NCBI RefSeq assembly: GCF_002878395.1
Contig: NC_061119.1
Location: forward strand, 49,592,673-49,656,672
Direction: 5' to 3'
DNA length: 64,000 nucleotides
Origin: Capsicum annuum
Taxonomy: Eukaryota > Streptophyta > Magnoliopsida > Solanales > Solanaceae
Shown here: positions 21,760 to 33,391 of the stretch, piece after piece
Layout of the letters: every line of letters starts with the position of its first letter
Position numbering within the stretch: position 1 is the first letter of the stretch
Notes under the pieces: model-generated
Seen by the model: the letters and a program-made list of their open reading frames with translations, nothing else
Told to the model about the DNA's origin: nothing
Databases searched by the model: none
Made by a program: the position numbers and the translations under genes

Positions 21760-23974
21760 TGTAATACCCCATACCATTCTTAGCTCAGTTCAGCTTCTAG
21801 TTGTATGCATAAGGGATTTAAAACCTGAAAATTTCATTGAGTGTTAGGAACTTAGTCATTTTAAGGCCTTTTAACTTCGAGGATTTTTAAATTGGTCTTG
21901 TCGACCTCGAGATATTAGTTTTTGAGTTAATTGATGGACAAGGATGTAAGGATCATGTCTCGAAGATGTTTTGGATTTTTCAGATGAGGATTGGGTCATG
22001 TTTGATTCACGAATTCAACAACTGACCAAGATAGTATTGTATTACGGTGTTTATAGCGATGATATGTACACCACCTCATGGTGATCATGTAAAACATAAT
22101 CCAGTTACGAATTTAATTGCCTGAGGGGCAGTTGTCTTTTCCCCTCAATCCAAGTCATTATATCACGACTTATACCATCAGTTATGGCACTAATTGCCCT
22201 TGTTCTTCAATTTTCCTCTCAAAGATACCCAATTTATCTCCCAAGATCATCAATCCAATTACTTTCTCTCCAAGGAAACTAAGAATTCAAGTTCCCAAAC
22301 CCAAGAGCCTTAAAAAAACCATCAAGATTGGTGTTTCTGTTCCAAGATTAAGGGTGTAAAGTATATGTGATGTTCATCCATGGGCCCTTTCAACCATGGA
22401 GTCCAAAAATTCTTTTTTATTTCAATTCATGAGTTTCTATATGTTCAAGTTGAATTATCTCCATGAAGCTCTTATTGTTTTCAATTATAAGTTATGTTTA
22501 TAAATGTTTTCAAGTGGAATGAGCCCTTACACATTTTGAATGTTATAATTTTCACATTAAATCCTAAGTTATGAATTGAATTTTTTAAGTATTTTTTTTT
22601 GCATGCTTTGCTCATTCTCATGCATAAGTTCATGAATCTCATGTGTTTGATGAAATGCCTAAGTGTTGAATTTTTAACAATGGTTTTCAAAGCTTTTATA
22701 TGTCCTTGTTGTTATTGCTATTCAGTGCTGGTGGGTTATGAACACTCGATGCCTACTTGTTTACATAATTTTAGTATCTTCATAATGATTTCTAATAAAT
22801 CGTGAGTATTTTCATTCACTTAGTTATTATGATCAGTTGTTTGCTCAGTTAAGCTTAGTTCAGTCTAGTAAGTAGTGTTATTCAGTTAGGAGTAGGATTC
22901 AGCATTGAGAGAACCTAGGAATGGAGGCATTCCTGCTAGTTTAGGGTTTGACCCTTAGTTTCAATCCCGAAGTTACAAAATTATTCAGCTCGCGTATGTT
23001 TGATATATCTTCTTGCTAGTTTAGGGTTGACATATATCACATGAGTTTTCCTGCCAGTATAAGGTGACTCCTTAGTCCTTTGGGATACTAGTGTAGTGAA
23101 TCCACACAGCCAGTGCTAGTACCTGTGGCACGGTATTAACACCCTTCCAACTGGGATTACAAGTTGGACCCTAATTAGCTCAAATTAAGGTATGTCGGTT
23201 ATATAATACCTCCCACAGTCTCAGTACAATATTTAGTATAGTTTAATTTAAGGTTTGCTTGACCAAAGCATACAGACTCTCAGTTATTCAAGTATCAGAT
23301 TTTAGTGTTTTGATTTACAACCTATTTCATAAATCTACATATATATGTATCCTTGGTCTTGCATTCTCAAATATTATAGTTTTTCATGCATTATGTTGAG
23401 TTATCTCATACTATTCAGTTGGTTATTATTTCGCATACATAGTACCCCATACATTTCAACCTTTCCTCATCTCATATACCAGTACATTTAAAGTACTGAT
23501 CGTATACTCCTTTTCGCACTATGATATCTTATATCATAGGTTAGGATGCTCAGTTTCCCGATTATACTTAGATCGTCTAGCATTACAGTAGCAACAACAG
23601 TAGTGAGTCCTCATTCTTTGAGGACAAGTTTATCTTTTATTCAGTCATTTCAAAATTTTTTTTTATTAGTCAGTTGCAGTCAGTTAGGTGTTTGTCCTAT
23701 CAACCCCACAGTCAGTCAGTTATAGACTTTTCAAAAATTCAGATAGTCAGATAATTAGTTTATTTTAACAGTTTTTTTAGTTGTTCAGGGTTGAGATTAA
23801 ATCATATTTTCAGTATTTAGACCTTATGGATTTATTATTCATTTTTGCATATGTCTATTATTATTATTATTTTATTCAATGCTCACAGTAGACACCTACT
23901 TACGGGTTAGCTTATGGTCACTTGTTATCGTAAGCACCATTGTCGCGACAAGGGCGTAGCCTTGGGTCATGATA
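21760..23974 (+). repeat. LTR 2, shared middle LTR of the array
   Basis: It starts TGTAATACCCC and ends GTCATGATA (final CA mutated to TA) and is 2215 bp long. It is at once the 3' LTR of element 1, preceded by that element's polypurine tract, and the 5' LTR of element 2, followed by its primer site. No bases lie between that could be a second LTR or a target duplication. Confidence 0.95.
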
Positions 23975-23979
23975 AAACT

Positions 23980-23992
23980 TGGTATTAGAGCC
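23980..23992 (+). promoter_or_regulatory. Primer-binding site of element 2
   Basis: TGGTATTAGAGCC matches the tRNA-Met site with one C to T change and has the same spacing from the LTR as in element 1. Confidence 0.92.
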
Positions 23993-24197
23993 TAAGGTTT
24001 TACAATGTCCTAGGGAGTCTGAAAGTCATGTTGAGTAGAGTCTTGTGCATGGATGTGAAACACACCACTCTTATGGACAAGAGGCTACAAGACGTTTTAG
24101 GAAAAGTTTCTTTTTTTTCATTATTCATGTCGTGCGAATGAGAATGAGCTCTATTTAAACCATTTTTCTGACTCATCCTTCTTTCCGATTATAGATA

Positions 24198-25375
24198 ATG
24201 CCTCCCAGAAAGAACAACGGAAGAAAGAATGGGAATCATCCTGCACCTCCACCTGTTTAGGAAGATCCCCTGGATTAGCATGTCTCTAAGGCAAATTTCA
24301 GAGCTATTTTCACTACCTTAGCTCATTTAGTAGCTGCTCTAGAAAATAGCAAGTCTTCAACCCAGGCAATTCCGTGGCAAATATAGCTACTGCTATGATT
24401 TGGGATTTCACCTGAACGAATCCCCTTTTATTTTTAGGATCAAAGTCTAAGGAGGATCCACATGAGTTTCTTGATATGGTTTGAAAAGTAATAGATATCA
24501 TCGGTGTCACTTCGAGTGAGATTTCAAGTTGGCTGCATATCAATTGCAGCATGTAGCTCACACCTTGTATAAGCAGTAGAAGGGTGATAGGGGTGTTGAT
24601 GCAGGACCTGTTGAATGGGAGAAGTTTTCCATAACCTTCTTAGATAGATTCTTTCAGTTAGATTTGAGGGAAGCTATAGTGCAAGAGTTCATTAATTTGA
24701 AGTAAGGTAATTTAAGTGTTAAGGAATACACGCTTTAGTTCACTCAGTTGGCGAGGTATGCTTCTTCGATGGTGGTTGATAATAGGTGTAGAATGAGTAA
24801 GTTTTTTCTGGTGCAGCTGATAGTGTGGTTAAAGAAGGTAGGACTACTACGTTTTTTAAAGAGATGGGCTTATCTAGGTTTATGGTTCATGCTCAACAGA
24901 CTAAAGAGCAGAAGCTTAAAAAGAAAGAGAGAGAATAAAAGGGCCAGAATAGGTAGCTTCAACTTTTCTCAGCCAAGGTCAAAGGGTGATAACCATTCTC
25001 TATTCTGTCAGAAATTCTTAGCCCCAACTCTATCTTTAGCTAGTGCGCCAGTGCTAAAATTTAGGGATGACAGTCAGGATAGAGCATCAAGCTCCAAGTC
25101 CCAGGGTAGTGTGAAGAGTGATCGTACTAATCCACTTTGCCAAAATATGGTAGAAACTATCAGGGTGTGTTTAGAGCTGGAAGTGATGTGTGTTTTGGAT
25201 GTGAAAAGCTAGGCCACAGAGTTAAAGAATGTCCAAAGGCTAGTTAGTAGGGTCAGTATAATCGTCCTTCAGTTCCAGCCGGTCTCCCAACTCAGAAGGG
25301 CGCTATTTCTAGTGCCACGAGTAGGCAGCATCAGAATAGTTATTATGTCCTCTAGACTTGAAAAGCTCAGAAAAG
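24198..25375 (+). pseudogene. Element 2 gag, broken but with intact knuckle
   Basis: The ATG at 24198 opens MPPRKNNGRKNGNHPAPPPV, stopped by TAG at about 24258. Capsid pieces follow, including frame 24748-25212, which holds the end of the capsid and a basic linker. The nucleocapsid knuckle CFGCEKLGHRVKEC at 25191-25232 keeps C-X2-C-X4-H-X4-C, unlike element 1. The two gags are clearly the same family but carry different lesions. Confidence 0.85.
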
Positions 25376-27420
25376 TTCTCTTGATGTGGTTATGGGTAAG
25401 TTACAGGTTTTTTTTCTTCATGTTTATGCTATTTTAGATCCCAGGGCTTCACTTTTATTTGTAACTCCCTATATAGAAGGCAATTTATATGTCACTCCCA
25501 AATATTTAGCAAAACCTTTCTTAGTTTCTACCCCAGTGGGTAAGTTTATCATACCCAGACGAGTATATAGGAACTTCCCGGTTACAGTATCCCAGAAAAT
25601 CACCTTAGTTGATCTTGTCGAGTTAGAGATGACTGATTTTGAGGTCATTCTCAGCATGGATTGGCTCCACTCTTGCTATGCTTTCATTGACTGTATAAAT
25701 AGGGTTGTTTAGTTTGAGTTTCCCAATGAACCAGCCATTGAAGGGAGGGTTAGTACTTCAGTGCTTAGGGGTCAGATTATTTCTTATCATAAAGCAAGAA
25801 AACTAATATCCAAGGGTATGTTTATCATTTTGTTTGAGTTAAAGGATCTAGTTGTGAGACTACAATTCTCGAATCAGTTTTAGTAGTAAGGAGTTTCCAG
25901 ATGTTTTCCCTACAGATCTTCCCAGAGTTCCTCTCGAAATGGAAATTGACTTTGAAATAGATCTCCTCCTAAATACCAAGCCTATCTCTATTCTTCCCTA
26001 CAAAATGGATCTAGCTGAGCTTAGGGATTTGAAAGAATAGTTTAAATATCTCTGATATAAGGGTTTCCTCAGACCCAGTATTTCCCCATGGGGCACTCCA
26101 GTCCTTTTCGTATGTAAGAAAGATGATTCTCTCAGAACTTACATCGATTACCATCAGTTGAACAAAGTCACAATAAAGAATAAGTAACCACTCCCTAAGA
26201 AAGATGACTTGTTCGACCAACTCCAGGGTGCCAATAAGTTCTCTAAGATAGACATCAGATCTGGCTATCTTCAGCTCAAAGTCAGAGAATATGACATTTT
26301 GTCAAAAGTTTTTAGAACTTGATATGGTAACTTCGAATTTCTAGTAATGTCTTTTGGACTAATGAATGCCCCAGTAGCTTTCATGGACTTGATGAATAGA
26401 GTTTTGAAGCAATACATGGACATGTTCCTCATAGTATTTATTGATGATATCCTTGTCTATTCATGTAGTAAAAATAATCATGCAAACCATCTAAGAATTG
26501 TGTTGCAGACCCTTAGAGCTTATCAGTTATTCACAAAATTCATTAAGTACGAGTTTTGGCTAAGTTTAGTTGCTTTCCTTGGTTATATTATTTCTGTTGA
26601 TGTCATTTGAGTTGACCCTCAAAAGACCAAAGCATTGAGAAACTAGCCCAGGTGGATCTCTCCATCAGATATCAGGATTTTCTTGGGTTTGGATGGCTAT
26701 TACAAATGTTTTTTTAAAGGGTTTTCGTCTATTGCATCCCCCATGTCTCGATTCAATTAGAAGAAAGTCAAGGTTCAGTGGTCAGATTCTTGTGAGAAGA
26801 GTTTTCAGGAGTTCAAGACTCGACTAACCTAAACCCCAGTCTTTACTTCACTAGATGGTTCAGAGGGATTTGTTGTTTACTGTGATGCTTCCAGAGTTTG
26901 TCTTAGTTATGTATTGATGTAGAGAGGTGAGGCCATAGCCTATGCCTCTAGACAGATTAAGCCCCATGAAAAGAATTACCCTACCCATGATCTTGAGTTA
27001 GCAGTTATTGTTTTTGCCTTACAAATTTAGAGGCTCTATCATTATGTGGTTCACGAATCACAAAAGTTTGCAGTATGTATTTTTACAAAAAGATTTAAAT
27101 CTTTGTCAGAGAAGGTGGATTGAGTTGTTAAAAGATTATGATATAAGTGTATTGTATCATCCAGGCAAGGACAATGTAGTGGCAGATGCCCTTAGCAGAT
27201 TATCTATGGGTAGTGTTTCTTATGTTGAGAATGATAAGAAGAAGTTAGTTCTGGAGGTTCATCGACTTACTAGATTATGTGTTCGGTTGATTGATTCAGC
27301 TGAGGGTAGTATATGGGTTTAGAATACTTCATAATATTCTTTGGTTGATGAAGTGAAGGATAATCAAGATAGGGATTCCATTTTATTTAAGTTGGAGAAA
27401 TCTGTTAGAGATTAGAAGAT
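25376..27420 (+). pseudogene. Element 2 protease, reverse transcriptase and RNase H, broken
   Basis: Frame 25386-25712 is the protease. ILDPRASLLF (about 25432-25461) keeps the catalytic Asp with Gly changed to Arg, and FEVILSMDWLHSCY (about 25639-25680) is the second strand. Reverse transcriptase: [13 protein letters not shown] (about 26239-26277), [17 protein letters not shown] (about 26351-26401), [10 protein letters not shown] at 26437-26466 with both Asp. RNase H: VYCDASRVCLSYVL (about 26875-26916), then frame 27008-27322 covering the RNase H end and the linker to integrase ([15 protein letters not shown]). Stops at 26038, 26643 and elsewhere inactivate it. Confidence 0.9.
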
Positions 27421-28335
27421 AGAGGTTTTATCCTAAGGGGGAGATGGTGTATTGCGATGTCAAGGTAGGCTGTGTCTGCCATGTGTTGATGGATTGAGAT
27501 AGTGAATTCTTTCAGAAGTGCATAGTCCGCATTACTCGGTACACCCAGGAGACACTAAGAAGTACCATGATTTGCGCAAAATCTATTGGTAGAGTGGTAT
27601 GAAGAGAGATATCACAGAGTTTGTAGCTAAGTGTTCTAATTTTTAGCAGATTAAAGTTGACCTCCAGAAGCCTAGTGGTACATTACATGATTTCAGTATT
27701 CCCACTTGGAAGTGGAAAATTGTGAACATGGATTTTGTGATGGGATTGTCTCGTACGCGTAGTCAGTATGATTCAATTTGGGTTATTGTAGATAGAATGA
27801 CAAAATCAACTCATTTCTTGCTATTTCATACTTTATATTAACCCGAAGATTACGTCAAGATCTATATTAGAGAGTTTGAAGAGATCTTGAGTTTGCAGTT
27901 GAGGATTTGGTATATTTGAAAATCTTTTCTATGAATGGAGTAAAGAGATTTGGCAAGAAGGGGAAGCTTAGTCCTCGATATAATGGCCCTTACAAAATTT
28001 GAGCCGTTTTGGGAAGGTAGCTTCTGAGCTAGAGTTACCTGGATATTTGGCATCGGTGCATCCAATATTTCATGTTCCTGTATTAAAGAAGTATAGTTGG
28101 TGATCCAACGGTAGTAGTTCCTTTGGAAAGGACATATGTTTGGGATAGCCTTTCTTTTGAAGAAATTCCAGTTAAGATTCTAGATCATCAGATTCGTAGA
28201 CTAAGAAAAAAAGAAGTTCCCTTGGCTAAAGTTTTATGGCAAAATCTGTCTGTCGAGGGAGCTACTTGGGAAGAAAAAGTAGATTTGCGTATCAAGTACC
28301 CTCATCGTTTCTCCGCAAACTCAAACTCATATTAA
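27421..28335 (+). pseudogene. Element 2 integrase with internal deletion, and chromodomain
   Basis: The zinc domain and the start of the catalytic core are present (WKIVNMDFVMG, about 27709-27741, first catalytic Asp). Near 27878 the sequence jumps to what in element 1 is 21070. About 450 bp are missing, including the second Asp and the Glu of the DDE triad. The C-terminal part follows (FGKKGKLSPRY, about 27949-27981). Then comes a well-kept chromodomain-like tail in frame 28123-28335: FEEIPVKILDHQIRRLRKKE and EGATWEEKVDL. With the core gone this copy could not have encoded a working integrase. Confidence 0.88.
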
Positions 28336-28545
28336 GGTAACAGTTTTCCTTAGATTTTCTCTTTTCCATTCTTGGTTACATTTATATAATCATTCTCATG
28401 TCATTGCATGCATTCATGAAATCAGTTCAGTTCATGTGTTATGTTTTAGACTCAGTCATGTAATCATGTTTCCAGTTATGCATGTTCAGCATGTGATTGT
28501 ATTTTTCCTAGTATTCTTCGCTTAATTAGTCACATTCGAGGATGA

Positions 28546-28566
28546 ATGTTTCCAAAGGGGATATAT
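28546..28566 (+). other. Polypurine tract of element 2
   Basis: Bases just before LTR 3 read TTTCCAAAGGGGATATA, in the same position as the tract of element 1. Confidence 0.75.
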
Positions 28567-30802
28567 TATAATACCCCATACCATTCTTTGCTCTATTCAG
28601 CTTCTAGTTGCATGCATAAGGGGCTTAAAGCCTTAAAATTTCACAAAGTGTTGGGGACTTAGTCATTTTAAGTCCTCTTAACTTTGAGGATTTTTAAAGT
28701 GGTCTTCCCGACCACGAGATGTTGGTTTTAAAGTTAATTCATGTTTAGGTATGTAAGGAGCATGTCTCGGAGAAGTTTTAGATTTTTTGGATGAGGATTA
28801 GTTCAGATTTAGATCACGAATCCAGCAACACACCACAATAGTGCCTTGTCGCGGTGCTTATAGTGATGCCACATGCACCGCCTTGCAGTGAGCATGTAAA
28901 ATACAGTCCAACTACGAATTTAATTGTTTAAGGTGCAATTGTGTCTTTTCCCCTCAATCCAAGTCATCATATCACGACTTATACAATCAGTTAGGGAATT
29001 ATTTTCCCTTCTTCTTCAATTCTCCACTCAAAGAAACCCTATTCATCACCCAAGATCATTAATTCAATCACTTTCTCTCCAAGGAAACTAAGAATTCAAG
29101 TTCCCAAATCCAAGAACCTCCAAGAAATAATCAAGATTGGTGTTTCTCTTCCAAGATTAAGGGTTTAAGGTATGTTTGATATTCATCTATAGGCCCTTTT
29201 CAACCATGGAGTCCAAGAATCCTTTTTGATTTCAAATCATGAGTTTCTATATGTTCAAGTTGAATTATCTCCATGAAGCTCTTATTGTTTTCAATTAAAA
29301 CTTATGTTTATATTTGTTTTCAAGTGGAATGATCCCTTACACGTTTTGAATGTTATAATTTTCATGTTAAATCCTTAAGTCATGGATTGAATCTTGTAAT
29401 CATGTTTTTTTCGCATGCTTTGCTCATTCTCAAACATAAGTTCATGACTCTCATGTGTTTAATGAAATTCCTAAGTGTTGAATTTGTAATAATGATTCCT
29501 TATTATGGTTTTCAAAGATTTTATACATCCTTATTGTTATTCCCATTCAATTCTGGTGGGTTATGAACACCCGATACTTAGTTGTTTACATAATTTTAGT
29601 ATCTTCAGAATTATTTTAGATAAACCATGAGTATTTTCATTCACTTAGTTTTTATGATCAGTTGTTTTCTCAGTTAAGCTTAGATTATTTAAGTAAATAG
29701 TGTTATTCAGTTGAGAGTAGGATTCAGTACCAAGCGAACCCAGGGATCGGGGCATTCCTGCCAGTTTAGGGTTTGAACCGTAGTAGCAATCCTGAGTTAC
29801 AAAACTAGGTAGCTAGTGTAGGTTTGATATGTATTCCTGCCAGTTTAGGGTTGGCATATATCTCACAAGTTCTCCTGCCAGTATAGGGTGGCTTTTTAGT
29901 CCTTCGGGACACCAATTTAGTAGATCCACACAGCCAATGTTAGTACCCGTGGCACGGTACTGACACCATTCCAATTAGGTTTATAAGTTGGACCCTAATT
30001 AGCTCAAATTGGGGTATGTCGGTTAGATAATACCTCCCACAGTCTCAATACAGTATTCAGTATAATTTTAGTTTAGGTTTGCTAAACAAAGTATACAGAC
30101 TTTCAGTTATTCAGTTATCAGATTTCAGTATTTCGATTTACAGCTTATTTCAAAAATATATCTATATATATGCTTGGTCCTGTATTCTCAGATATTACAG
30201 TTTTTTATGCATTTATGTACAGTTTTTTCATGCTATTCAGTTTGTTATTATCTCGTATGCACAGTACCCCATATATTTTAGCCATTCCTCATCTCATATA
30301 CCAGTACATTCAAAGTACTTACCACATACTCTTCTTTGCTCTATGATGTCTTATATCATAGGTTCGGACGCTCAGTTTCCTAATCATACTTAGACCGTCC
30401 AGCGTTATAGTAGCAGCAACAGTGGTGAGCCTCGTTCTTCGAGGACAAGTTTATCTTTCATTCAGTCATTTTAGCATTTCTTTTACTTAGTTAGTTGGAT
30501 TTATTTGGGGGTTTGTCTCACTAACTCCACAGTCAGTCAGTTAGTTCCTTTTCAGACACTCAGACAGTTAGTTAGGTAGTTAGTTCATTTTAACAATTTT
30601 TAATCAGTTGTTCAGAGTTAAGATTAAATTGTATTTTCAGTATTTAGACCTTAGGGCCTCATTATTCTTTCTGCACATGTCCATTATTATTATTATTATT
30701 TTATTTAGTTCTCATAAAAGATAACAGCTCACAGTTTAGCTTGTGGTCACTCGTGACCATAAGCACCATTACGCGACTAGGGGGTAGCCTCGGGTACTGA
30801 CA
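28567..30802 (+). repeat. LTR 3 of the array
   Basis: It starts TATAATACCCC (the terminal TG reads TA) and ends CTGACA. It is 2236 bp long and homologous to LTR 1 and LTR 2 along its length, including both GTTTAGGGTT words (29765 and 29843). It is followed at once by the right copy of the ACTAC target duplication. Confidence 0.95.
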
Positions 30803-30807
30803 ACTAC
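30803..30807 (+). other. Target-site duplication, right copy (ACTAC)
   Basis: It is identical to 14530-14534. Removing one copy together with the array joins the host reading frame as HSQGLQGPIIRN without a break. Confidence 0.93.
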
Positions 30808-31289
30808 AAGGTCCAATTATTAGAAACATTAATTATAGATCTTGCATTGTGATAAATAGTGGGCATCATCATACACAAAGTGATTATAGGTTGAATATTA
30901 ATGTGGCCCAAGGAGCAACATATGTAGGCAGTGTGGAAATTTCTGGTAGAATTAGAAATTTGATAATTAATAGCTACAACTTGAATGTCAACATGAATAA
31001 TGTGATAACATATTCAAGTAACGGAACGATGTCTGATACTCATGTTGGAAATGTGGTTATTAATGGATTAGGAGCAGTAAATCCAAATTTTCAACAATAT
31101 ATTGGTGAACCAAATATATCTAATATGAACAATCCCTTCCATAATCTTGAACCTCCGAGTGCTAGCCTACCTAATGAACAAGCAGTGACTTTGATCAAGT
31201 TTACTATGATGATTAGGTTACTGCTTCTATCTAATTTGGTATTACATTTATTCTATTTTCCATTATTAATATTAGTTAAAGCAGTATAA
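30808..31289 (+). pseudogene. Type-B-like response regulator, 3' part of last exon
   Basis: An open frame continues from the array edge to the stop at 31287 (about 160 codons), reading through GHHHTQSDYRLNINVAQG and FQQYIGEPNISNMNNP. It is the Asn/Ser/Gln-rich C-terminal region that follows the GARP domain in plant type-B regulators and often acts in transcription activation. In phase it joins the codons before 14534 when the duplicated ACTAC is counted once. It has no stop of its own before the end, unlike the 5' part. Without the array the gene would be about 2.4 kb. Confidence 0.82.
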
Positions 31290-33391
31290 GTTTTAAATCT
31301 TGTTTTTTGTATCATAAATTCATATTAAACACATGACTAAATTTTATTTTCCCTATGTTTGATTAGGAATATAATCTCAGCATCCCTATTCTGAATTAAA
31401 TAAGTCCTTATCAAATGACTTATAATTTATTTTTCAAAAAAATAGTTTTTGACACACCTATAATCTCCTCTAGATATTACTTAAAACCTACATATGAAGG
31501 TGATAGCTACATCGAATATCCATTTTGAGGAATCACAAATTATTCTGACAAATCCTTAATATGATGATCCCGTGCTATCAAGACTTTCATTGACAACTCT
31601 CAGAATTGTTCTTTGTAGTGATAAAGTTGTTTTCACAAGTGGAAATGGCATCTTTCATGGGTTTTTAGACTATTTTATTTAGTATGACTTGAAGTATTGC
31701 TTTTTTTTTTTTCCATTTGAAACCAATGTTCGGTGTTACATTATAGAATTTCTTTAATTTTTGTTGAAGCATTATTTTTCTTGGTATCAAACCCATTTAT
31801 TCTTTTATTACATAATCTCTTGGATGATTGATTATATATTTCACGACCAAACTTACGGATCATGCAGTCACCTACTCTACATAGATAAGGAAACTCGTGC
31901 CACCTATTTAGAAAATGTGAGAAAGTCATAAGCAATATCATTAATCTCTTCATAATTCTATAGAATTTATTACAAAATATTTTGAAAGACAACAAAAGAA
32001 ACCTTTTTCCCATAAGACCTAGGCTAGACATGTGTTGGAGATACTAAATAGGATAATAAATGAGATAAGACCAAACTTCCACCATGGAATGAGAAGATGA
32101 AAGTTGCTAGAGATCTATAACTACATCAAGCAAAAAAGATCAACTTGTCCTGAAATGGGACTATACACCTAAAAGGGTATAGTAAGAGTAGTATTAGCAC
32201 AACCATAGATATTGGTATGCATCATCGGCTGAGCAAAGTTAAATAATACAAACATAATTCAAAAATCAAAAATCAAACATGAACTTCAAATTATCAAATT
32301 AACTTTAACATTTAGTATCCCATTTTTGCTCTTCTCACTAGTGACAATTTGAATCCCAATACAACACTTATCACTAATTGTCCATATTCTAACCATTTAA
32401 ATCCAACCTTAACCATGCATCGGCCAAGTACTTTGCTATGTTTATTTTTACCAAGAAACACACATGGTAATTAATAACCAAATAAAGTCAGACTTACTTA
32501 CAATAATCCCCTTAGAATATCATCCAAATTAGGATAACACAGGATCACATTTATACATATTAATACTCATTTCAAGGTCAAACATCACCCTAATAACTCT
32601 CAAGATCAATCTAGTTTGTCATTACTTTAAAAGCCTCTCCTATCTTACAACATCAAGAATTAGCTCACTTTAAATTAAATACACGTCATTACATCAACCA
32701 CCTTTCCACTCAAGAGACCCTTGAAATATGATTAACCAGTGGTCCTCTTAAGGTACCAAATATATAAATAATAGAATATAACCAGGGTTCACTCTAGGAA
32801 CCATCAAACTCTCCAAAATCATGGTATTCACACATGCTTAGGAATTATGTCTGCCCACTAACCATGAGCTACAGTAGGCGAGCTCAGTCCATAAACTAGA
32901 TATATCAGACAACTAGAATCTGATACCCTAATACCAAACCGACTATTATACCAAACTTATTCCAATTTACCCACCATTATCCTCCCGGAAGTCCACCAAT
33001 TCAATCATAGTCAATATTCATCAATTCACACACAAAAAATAATCAGGTGTTGTTAAAAAGTACAATTACATAATGAGTTAAATCAACCACGCTTGCATAT
33101 CACCAAGATTTTTTCACAAATCTCATTATAGATTATCAATTTCTAAACTTGCATTCAATAATTAACAATTTCAATATTCATTAGTATGCATTGCAACTAA
33201 ATAAACAAAAAATCAGTTAACATGTATGGATAAAAATAAATGATCCTTAACTCCAATTCAATAATAACCTACAACGTGTTTTAAGAAAAGAATACATCAC
33301 CTATTATCAACCAATAAACAATATAAAGGACCTACATGCAATCAAACCAATTAACTGCCTATTTTATAATTATATAAACATATAAATATAT
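31290..33391. other. Intergenic DNA, no gene recognised
   Basis: AT-rich sequence lies between the response-regulator remnant and the LTR of element C. A 96-codon minus frame (31741-32031) has no resemblance I can name. The 3' untranslated region of the regulator would lie at the left end. Confidence 0.4.

Noticed and set aside
14535..30802. Two independent neighbouring insertions
   Set aside because: There is one shared middle LTR, no host bases between the elements and a single outer target duplication.
31741..32031. Minus-strand 96-codon gene
   Set aside because: No start context, family resemblance or intron pattern supports it.
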